NCBI GenBank assembly: GCA_003225595.1
Contig: QIAR01000311.1
Span: 1 to 5,688 of the forward strand
Direction of reading: 5' to 3'
Origin: Acidobacteriota bacterium
GTDB taxonomy: Bacteria; Acidobacteriota; Terriglobia; Terriglobales; Acidobacteriaceae
DNA length: 5,688 nt
Shown here: positions 1 through 4,539 of the stretch, in pieces
Position numbering within the stretch: the stretch's first letter is position 1
Layout: each line of letters opens with the position of its first letter
The notes under the pieces: model-generated
Seen by the model: the letters and a program-made list of their open reading frames with translations, nothing else
Databases searched by the model: none
Told to the model about the DNA's origin: nothing
Position numbers and translations under genes: made by a program

Positions 1-402
1 GCCGCCTTTTCTGGACTCGCGCCTGACGGAACCATGGTTGTTGTCGGAGTTGGGCCGGGCAACTTGTCGATCGACCCTATGGTCCTGATCATGGTAAGGC
101 GCCGCTTCATAGGCTCTCCTGCAGGCTCACGGAAAGACTTGCGAGAAGCTTTGGCATTTGCCGGAGCTCATGGCCTGCGTCCCAAGACAAGGCGCTTTCC
201 GCTGGCACAAGCCGGCGAGGCGCTTGCAGGGATGCAAACCGGCCACATGACCGGTCGAGCAGTTCTTATAGCTGCGGGATGCCCGTTATCTGTGGGCCTG
301 CAACTCGGGCCCTACCGCATCTCCGGTTCATCCGTTTCCGGAAGGCGTCACGGGGCTGGGCTGGAATGCGTTAGTCAGAAATGCCTTGGTGAATTTGCCT
401 AA
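1..402 (+). CDS. Zinc-type alcohol dehydrogenase, C-terminal fragment (5' end outside window)
   Basis: The frame is open from base 1, so the gene starts upstream of the window. The visible residues resemble the end of the medium-chain (MDR) zinc alcohol dehydrogenases. They include a Rossmann-fold strand 'DGTMVVVGV', a segment 'LIMVRRRFIGSPAGSRKDL', then 'EALAFAGAHGLRP' and a closing 'GEALAGMQTGHMTGRAVL'. Members of this family oxidise alcohols or reduce aldehydes with NAD(P)H in the cytoplasm. The zinc ligands and catalytic residues would lie in the missing N-terminal part and cannot be judged. Family members normally stop within a few residues of 'GRAVL', near base 276. Here the frame continues for about 40 more residues that do not look like the family, to TAA at 400-402. 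The stretch from 328 onward is antisense to a protease remnant. The tail may come from a lost stop or an indel: TAG occurs in another frame just after the 'GRAVL' codons. Family assignment is fairly sure; the physiological substrate is unknown. Confidence 0.8.
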   Translation, partial: AAFSGLAPDGTMVVVGVGPGNLSIDPMVLIMVRRRFIGSPAGSRKDLREALAFAGAHGLRPKTRRFPLAQAGEALAGMQTGHMTGRAVLIAAGCPLSVGLQLGPYRISGSSVSGRRHGAGLECVSQKCLGEFA

Positions 403-597
403 ACTCAGACTGCATTTGGAGTTCCCCTCACTGTCATCGTCATCCATGAGATGATTCCGCTTGAGCGCCTGCTGATAGCGGCTGTCACGGTCTGTCCAAG
501 GGAGCAGGATGTCGGGGGTCACGCCGCTGATCTCGTTGGAGCCGTCGGAGCGCAGGCGCACGCAATCGGACAGCCGGACGCGCAGCGCCCGAATTCC
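328..597 (-). pseudogene. Remnant of S41 family (C-terminal processing) protease, 3' end only
   Basis: Read on the minus strand, the segment begins just after an in-frame TGA (598-600) and ends at TGA (328-330). It contains 'RVRLSDCVRLRSDGSNEI' followed by 'SGVTPDILLPWTDRDSRYQQAL'. This is the pattern I associate with the end of S41/tail-specific proteases, where a G-V-x-P-D-[IV] motif is followed by a short helical region. The protease core with the catalytic Ser-Lys is absent. Reading upstream past the TGA gives no S41-like sequence, so the 5' part was lost or separated near base 597. A GTG at 561 could start a 77-residue product, but no ribosome-binding site argues for it. The last 40 or so residues, including 'MDDDDSEGNS', are not recognisable. 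I treat this as a decayed gene end. The family call is from pattern memory. Confidence 0.55.
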
Positions 598-820
598 TCA
601 AACGTTCAGCGAAGGACAACAAGTGCCGCAGGCTGCTGTGCCAAACATACAATGGCGGGGTTTCGGAGAAGTGAACTACAAAGTCTTAGACCAGCGCCGG
701 CCTGAGCTGGGAACATTTGGATTCGTACCTGGGTCTGCGGGAAATCTCTTTACTGGTGATTTCGATCTCTCCTCACTGCCCGGATTAGTGATCGCACCTG
801 GAGAATGCCTCAAAGGCTAG
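590..820 (+). other. Possible unknown coding fragment
   Basis: A plus-strand frame is open across this stretch and ends at TAG (818-820). The part from about 593 reads like real protein, with 'IPNIQW'-like turns and Gly/Phe-rich segments such as 'GTFGFVPGSAGNLFTGDFD'. That looks like beta-strand-rich secreted protein rather than shadow translation. I do not recognise a family. No credible start or ribosome-binding site is seen. Upstream the same frame is merely antisense to the protease remnant, so if it is real it is the 3' end of a broken gene fused at about 590-597, where a GAATTC lies at 591-596. It could equally be chance. Confidence 0.2.
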
Positions 821-960
821 GCTCCCATTCGTCACGCCGAGTCGGCGACAGTCGTCGGTGGTATCGAGACCCGTGCCCGAGAGCTTAATGCTGCCGGTTA
901 GATCGTTGTTTCTACCGGGCCTCTCCCGGTGGGTTCCACAACTTCCTGGCGAACGTCACG
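821..960. other. Gene-free stretch with two small dyads
   Basis: No reading frame here looks like protein. Two symmetric elements are visible. One is a perfect 13-nt dyad CGCCGAgTCGGCG at 835-847. The other is a 6-bp hairpin ACCGGG/CCCGGT at 914-919 and 925-930 with a 5-nt loop. The second is not followed by a T-run, so it is not a standard terminator. No function is claimed for either. Confidence 0.5.
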
Positions 961-968
961 CGTCAAGC

Positions 969-1025
969 CATTTGAGAATGTAACCCGAGGGTTGTCCGTC
1001 GAGACATTTGAAATGTAACCGGAGG
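969..1025. repeat. Pair of near-identical direct repeats containing a palindromic core
   Basis: Copy 1 (969-990) and copy 2 (1005-1025) share the order CATTTGA, AATGTAACC, GAGG. They differ by one inserted base and one substitution, and their starts are 36 bp apart. Copy 2 holds a perfect odd dyad ACATTTgAAATGT (1004-1016). In copy 1 the dyad is broken by the extra G. Two same-orientation copies spaced by about 3.4 helical turns suit binding of a protein on one DNA face. Transposase-binding repeats at IS21-type ends and regulator operator pairs both have this form. Confidence 0.6.
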
Positions 1026-1053
1026 TCGACCGCCGTCGCGGCTGTGGGAAACT

Positions 1054-1121
1054 GGGAAACGCGAAGCGTTTTCCAAGGCGGCTCCACCGCCGTGTTTTCC
1101 CCAGCCGTTTTGCCGGCTTGG
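1054..1121. repeat. Cluster of three adjacent hairpins
   Basis: Three stem-loops lie head to tail. The first is GGGAAACGC/GCGTTTTCC (1054-1062, 1066-1074), a 9-bp stem with one G-U pair and a GAA loop. The second is GGCGG/CCGCC (1077-1081, 1087-1091) with a 5-nt loop. The third is CCAGCCG/CGGCTTGG (1101-1107, 1114-1121), with a single bulged T. No T-tract follows on either strand except a weak TTT at 1128-1130, so a simple intrinsic terminator is unlikely. The cluster may be structured RNA or DNA of a mobile-element end. Confidence 0.45.
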
Positions 1122-1240
1122 TAGTACTTTCTTCGCGGCCTGCACCGTGGGGCTCTCCGCCGCTCGCGGACTGAGCCGCCGGTTCGCCAGTTCGTAAGTA
1201 CGTTGCAGACGGGACAGGTTGCGGGTGCGCACAAATACCA

Positions 1241-1351
1241 GAAACCGAATTTCTCATTCCCAGGGCATCTTGGAGGCCCGGGACCGTCTGGGCATTTGTG
1301 AGGGGAATTTTGGGAGAAGATTTTTGCGCCCGCGACTGGAAAATCTCACCC
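1241..1351. other. Upstream region of the trehalase gene, no gene seen
   Basis: This AT-richer stretch includes runs such as GGGAATTTTGGG and GATTTTTGCG. It contains no supported gene, RNA or clear operator. A minus-strand frame crosses it and extends into the trehalase leader (898-1401), but its translation is low-complexity, resembles no family and opposes the real gene. Confidence 0.5.
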
Positions 1352-1379
1352 TTTGCTGATTCCCCTTGTCTCATATAAG
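1352..1379 (+). promoter_or_regulatory. Candidate promoter for trehalase
   Basis: A TATAAG hexamer (1374-1379) sits 16 bp downstream of TTTGCT (1352-1357). That is an acceptable -10 with a weak -35 of housekeeping sigma type. It would give a leader of roughly 50 nt before the ATG at 1438. The spacing and position make it the best candidate in the region, but it has no experimental or comparative support. Confidence 0.3.
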
Positions 1380-1425
1380 CTTCAGCTTCACGCTCAGTCA
1401 TTACTTTTCGTTCTCTTCAACAAAT

Positions 1426-1430
1426 AAAGG
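1426..1430 (+). promoter_or_regulatory. Ribosome-binding site that fixes the trehalase start
   Basis: AAAGG lies 7 nt before the ATG at 1438. The frame stays open upstream to a TTG at 1366, but that start would put about 24 Ser/Phe-rich residues ahead of a good signal peptide and has no Shine-Dalgarno sequence. The ATG at 1438 is therefore preferred. Confidence 0.6.
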
Positions 1431-1437
1431 CCGCACC

Positions 1438-3162
1438 ATGATTCCACACAAGAGACGGTTCTATAGCTTGGCATCGATTCTGCTTATCTGGCTTGCTCTC
1501 GCGGGAATTCCGTGCCACGCAACTTCCGCCAGCGACCAAGGGCTGAAACCGGTCCTGAGTTACATCTCGTCAGGTTGGGACAGCCTGACTCGCTCCATGA
1601 CACGCTGCGACAGCCTGCTCGACCCTAAGTTGTCCGCGCCGTCTGTGCTTTATCTCCCCGCAGACTCGGCGGTTCCAGCCTCAGTACAGAAATTGCACGA
1701 GGAGTGCAAAGTCCGCGTCGAACGCTTGCCGATCGTAATTCGCGCCCCGGGACAGATTGATGTCAGCAAGATCAATCCTCCAGGGCTGCTTTTTCTGGAG
1801 AATAGCTACGTCGTTCCTGGCGGCAGATTCAACGAGATGTATGGCTGGGACAGCTACTTCATCATCCGAGGTCTGCTGCGCGATGGCCGGGTCGATCTAG
1901 CTCGTGGCATGGTCGAGAACTTCTTTTTTGAAATTGAACATTACGGTGCAGTGTTGAATGCCAACCGGACTTATTTTCTGACGCGCTCCCAGCCCCCGTT
2001 TCTCACATCAATGACCCTGAGTGTGTATGAAGCGCAAAAGGCTGCCGGTAAGGAGGACGTAGCCTGGTTAGGCCGTGCCTACAATTTTGCCAGTAAAGAT
2101 CATGACATGTGGGTCCGTGAACCGCATCTGGCGGGCGATACCGGGCTATCGCGCTACTTCGATCTCGGGGAGGGTCCAGTTCCAGAGGGCTTGCAGGATG
2201 AGAGTGGATACTACCGCGGGGTCGCTGCCTACTATCTGAAACATCCGGAGGCGACCGATCACCACATGGTCGAAGTCAAAGCGCAAGGGAACAATCCGGA
2301 CGCCATCGGCTTCACCTTTCCCTTACAGCTTTGCGAGATTAGCCAGGGTACGACCTCGAATTCCAAGTGCGACTTGCTGAAAACTCTCTCCTTGAGCAAG
2401 GACTTCTACAAGGGCGACCGAAGCATGCGTGAGTCGGGCTTCGACATCTCATTCCGCTTTGGACCTTTCAGTGCAGATACGCACCACTATGCTCCCGTGT
2501 GCCTGAACAGCCTGCTCTACAAAACGGAAAAGGACCTTGAACACATGAGCACGCTATTGGGCAGGAAGGCAGATGCGGAAAAATGGCGGCAGGCGGCCGA
2601 AGATCGCAAGCAAAGAATGCAGAAGTACTTGTGGGACGGCCAGCGCGGCATGTTCTTTGATTACAACTTTGAAACGGGCACAAGGTCATCGTACGAGTAT
2701 GTAACCACGTTTTACCCGCTCTGGGCCGGCTTGGCCACGCCACAACAGGCGCGTGTTTTGGTCGCCAACCTTCCTCTCTTTGAACAGCCTGGCGGGATCG
2801 CCATGAGCCGGCACGAAACCGGAGTGCAGTGGGATTATCCGTACGGCTGGGCGCCGCTCCAGTTGCTGGTTGTGGAGGGTTTGCGTCGCTATGGTTTCAA
2901 TTCCGAAGCAGATAGGATTTCTTACAAGTTTCTTTCGACCGTGGCTGAGAACTTTCGGCGGGATGGCACGATCCGCGAGAAATACAACGTGGTGACGCGG
3001 TCGTCCGAGTCACACGTGACAGCTGGTTATCAAGCCAACGTTGTCGGTTTCGGCTGGACCAACGGGGTGTTCCTGGAATTGCTGCACTCACTTTCTCGTG
3101 AGTGGACCGAGCGTCTGGCTCGTGAGCAAAGCGCGGCGGGCGCAGCACCTCCGAAGCAATAG
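1438..3162 (+). CDS. treA: Secreted (periplasmic) alpha,alpha-trehalase, GH37
   Basis: This gene encodes a 574-residue enzyme that would hydrolyse trehalose to two glucoses outside the inner membrane. Residues 1-28 or 1-31 form a signal peptide: a basic 'HKRR' start, a hydrophobic core, then 'CHA' or 'TSA' cleavage sites. There is no proper lipobox. Both GH37 signatures are present: PGGRFNEMYGWDSY (127-140) and QWDYPYGWAPLQ (464-475). The catalytic acid is Asp336 in 'ESGFDIS' and the base is Glu514 in 'REKYN', matching Asp312 and Glu496 of E. coli TreA. Substrate-site residues Arg130, Asn174 and Arg183 match Arg152, Asn196 and Arg205 with a constant offset of 22. Oddities: the usual 'PRPE' reads 'PVPE' (Val248), about 50 extra residues with Cys299 and Cys311 precede Asp336, and the glycine-rich lid before 'GFGWTN' (537-542) is replaced by an S/T/A-rich segment. 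Length is close to the family's usual 550-580 residues. It stands alone on its strand. GH37 membership is near certain; strict trehalose specificity is less so. Confidence 0.95.
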   Translation: MIPHKRRFYSLASILLIWLALAGIPCHATSASDQGLKPVLSYISSGWDSLTRSMTRCDSLLDPKLSAPSVLYLPADSAVPASVQKLHEECKVRVERLPIVIRAPGQIDVSKINPPGLLFLENSYVVPGGRFNEMYGWDSYFIIRGLLRDGRVDLARGMVENFFFEIEHYGAVLNANRTYFLTRSQPPFLTSMTLSVYEAQKAAGKEDVAWLGRAYNFASKDHDMWVREPHLAGDTGLSRYFDLGEGPVPEGLQDESGYYRGVAAYYLKHPEATDHHMVEVKAQGNNPDAIGFTFPLQLCEISQGTTSNSKCDLLKTLSLSKDFYKGDRSMRESGFDISFRFGPFSADTHHYAPVCLNSLLYKTEKDLEHMSTLLGRKADAEKWRQAAEDRKQRMQKYLWDGQRGMFFDYNFETGTRSSYEYVTTFYPLWAGLATPQQARVLVANLPLFEQPGGIAMSRHETGVQWDYPYGWAPLQLLVVEGLRRYGFNSEADRISYKFLSTVAENFRRDGTIREKYNVVTRSSESHVTAGYQANVVGFGWTNGVFLELLHSLSREWTERLAREQSAAGAAPPKQ

Positions 3163-3352
3163 CAGGCTTGGGAGATGTTGTGCGCAACTTCTGGTGAGAT
3201 TTCGAGCCGAGGTGGGCTCGGCCTGGAGAGGCGAGGGTGCCTGTCCCTACGCGGTCCGCGCCTGGGGCGAAAACGTGCCCCGCTCTGAACTGCCTGACGT
3301 GCAACCCGCCCTCCGCGTCCTGTAGTCAGAGTTGATTCTGCGCAGCGATATC
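3163..3352. other. Convergent intergenic region with weak hairpins
   Basis: The trehalase and TPR genes end facing each other across 190 bp. Two stems are visible: GCCGAG/CTCGGC (3206-3211, 3217-3222; 5-nt loop) and GGGGC/GCCCC (3264-3268, 3277-3281; 8-nt loop). Neither is followed by a T-run on either strand, so neither is a convincing rho-independent terminator. Plus-strand frames here are continuations or shadows and look non-coding. Confidence 0.4.
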
Positions 3353-4441
3353 TTACTGCTTGGAATTCTGCGCTTCCTGCAGCCGCTCGGCTTCGTGGAG
3401 TTCTCGTTCTGCATCCGCGGTCCTGCCTAACTCCCTATAAGCTTGGCCCAGAAGGTGGTGCGTAATTGAGTTACTGGGGTCCATAGCCAGCGCGCGTTGC
3501 AAGGCGCGTACCGCAAGTTCGGTTTCGCCTTTCTTCTGCAGTACTTTCCCCATCAGAATGTAGGGACCCGTGGATGTCGCGTCCAGCCAGATCGAACGCT
3601 GCAATAATTTTTCGGCATCTTCGAATTTCTGTATACGGGAGTATGCATCCGCGAGCTTGTAATACGTGGCCGCGTTGCCGGGATTGATCGCCATCTCTTT
3701 TTGGAATTCCGTGGTGGCCTCTGGAATCCGTGACTTGAACAGGTAAAGTTCCCCCAATAGAAAGTGGGCCAGCGGGAGCTTGGGATCGAGTGCGACGGCT
3801 TTCTGCGCGTACTCCTCTGCGATTGGTTCGAACTCCTGCCGCAAGAGCATGCGTGATGTAAACAAATAACTGGCGGCAGAATCCGCAGGCACATCGAACA
3901 TCTTGGCAAAAGCCTTGCGCGCCTGCGGATAATCCTTAGCCTGGATGTAGCAAATGCCAAGGATGTAAGCTGCATCAACGTTGGCGCGCGGATACCAGGT
4001 CTGAACCTTTTCCAGCTCCGGGATGGCCTGTGCAGGCCTTCCGGCAAGGTAATAGGACAGTCCCAACAACTGCACGGCTTCGCTATCGGCCGGATCTTCT
4101 TTTAACGCTTGGTTCAGAGAATCAATGGCTTTGATGTAGTCGCCTTTCTTGTAGTACGCGATCCCCAGTTCGTGGGACAAGCCTTTCACCTTCGGGTTCT
4201 TGGCGGCCAAGTCCTGAAGTTGTGCGACGGCCTCGTCATATTTGCCTTGCTGAAGTAGCCGCCGCGGCTGGGCGAATTCCGGGTCACCGACAGGCGGTTG
4301 CGGACCAGTCTGTTGGGGAGCAGCTTGTCTTTCGGAGGATACGGCCGGGTTAGACTTCGGTTCTTGATTCACCTGGGCTGGCAAAACGGTCAGCTCGCAA
4401 AACATGAGCAGGACAAGGGCACTCCACCTTACGGGGAACAT
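3353..4441 (-). CDS. Exported TPR-repeat protein
   Basis: The product has 362 residues. Residues 1-22 look like a signal peptide, with an Arg near the start, a hydrophobic stretch and cleavage near 'LPA/Q'. A Pro/Gln/Ser-rich linker follows (about 23-54). From about residue 55 to the end the protein is almost wholly tetratricopeptide repeats, about nine units. The repeat ends are marked by Pro at 83, 117, 151, 185, 220, 254 and 322, with the seventh unit ending 'LDATS' instead. Each unit carries the usual Gly/Ala-Tyr and Ala positions, for example 'ELGIAYYKKGDYIKAIDSLNQAL'. Spacing is 33-35 residues throughout. TPR superhelices bind peptides or assemble complexes; no enzymatic domain is present, so the partner is unknown. 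Location is probably periplasmic. The gene lies 98 nt downstream of the receptor gene on the same strand, behind a terminator. The annotation as a TPR protein is secure; a role with the neighbouring receptor is only suggested by position. Confidence 0.9.
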   Translation of the reverse strand: MFPVRWSALVLLMFCELTVLPAQVNQEPKSNPAVSSERQAAPQQTGPQPPVGDPEFAQPRRLLQQGKYDEAVAQLQDLAAKNPKVKGLSHELGIAYYKKGDYIKAIDSLNQALKEDPADSEAVQLLGLSYYLAGRPAQAIPELEKVQTWYPRANVDAAYILGICYIQAKDYPQARKAFAKMFDVPADSAASYLFTSRMLLRQEFEPIAEEYAQKAVALDPKLPLAHFLLGELYLFKSRIPEATTEFQKEMAINPGNAATYYKLADAYSRIQKFEDAEKLLQRSIWLDATSTGPYILMGKVLQKKGETELAVRALQRALAMDPSNSITHHLLGQAYRELGRTADAERELHEAERLQEAQNSKQ

Positions 4442-4450
4442 AGGGGCATC

Positions 4451-4454
4451 ACCT
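4451..4454 (-). promoter_or_regulatory. Ribosome-binding site of the TPR gene
   Basis: On the minus strand AGGT (within CCCAGGTGA) lies 9 nt before the ATG at 4441-4439. An out-of-frame ATG overlaps this spacer at 4448-4446 and is not usable for the TPR frame. The site supports the annotated start and its signal peptide. Confidence 0.5.
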
Positions 4455-4481
4455 GGGAAGTTATTCTGAGACGATTAGAAC

Positions 4482-4513
4482 ACAAAAAGAAAGGGAGCTC
4501 GTGAGAGCTCCCT
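4482..4513 (-). terminator. Rho-independent terminator after the TonB-dependent receptor gene
   Basis: On the minus strand a 9-bp perfect stem AGGGAGCTC/GAGCTCCCT with a TCAC loop (4513 to 4492) is followed at once by TTCTTTTTGTG (4491 to 4481). It begins 26 nt after the receptor stop codon. The T-run is on the minus-strand side only; the plus-strand flank (CGTTTCT) is weaker. The stem is strong enough to separate the receptor transcript from the TPR gene, or to attenuate read-through into it. Confidence 0.85.
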
Positions 4514-4539
4514 CGTTTCTATTGACCTCACCCGGAGGG

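Larger units (their letters stand above)
961..1240. mobile_element. Possible insertion-sequence end remnant (IS21-like?)
   Basis: The direct repeats, a GTCAAG-type sequence at their outer edge (962-967) and the adjacent hairpin-rich, GC-rich non-coding block resemble the terminal non-coding part of IS21-family elements. As I remember them, those elements carry several internal repeats at each end. No istA or istB reading frame, second end or target duplication is visible here. If this is an element, it is a solo end or a heavily decayed copy, with the missing body expected on the right of the repeats. Overlapping minus-strand frames in this block carry no domain I recognise. This is inference from form, with no match confirmed. 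Confidence 0.3.

Noticed and set aside
914..945. tRNA-like look: ACCGGG hairpin followed by GGGTTCCA
   Set aside because: The GGTTC is not closed by a T-arm stem, and no acceptor stem, anticodon arm or D-arm can be drawn around it.
898..1401. Minus-strand frame of 167 codons across the region upstream of trehalase
   Set aside because: The translation is rich in Arg/Pro/Ser with no family resemblance. It covers the direct repeats and hairpins and overlaps the trehalase leader on the opposite strand. Open frames of this size are common in GC-rich DNA.
1366..1437. Upstream TTG start giving a longer trehalase
   Set aside because: It would add 24 Ser/Phe/His-rich residues before a good signal peptide and has no Shine-Dalgarno. 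The ATG at 1438 has AAAGG at 7 nt.
3206..3281. Hairpins in the convergent gap as a bidirectional terminator
   Set aside because: Stems are short (5-6 bp) and no T-run follows on either strand. Recorded only as part of the intergenic description.
3553..4047. Second minus-strand frame of 164 codons inside the TPR gene
   Set aside because: It is a shifted-frame shadow of the TPR repeats. The translation is Arg/Ser/Pro-rich, and the repeat periodicity belongs to the other frame.
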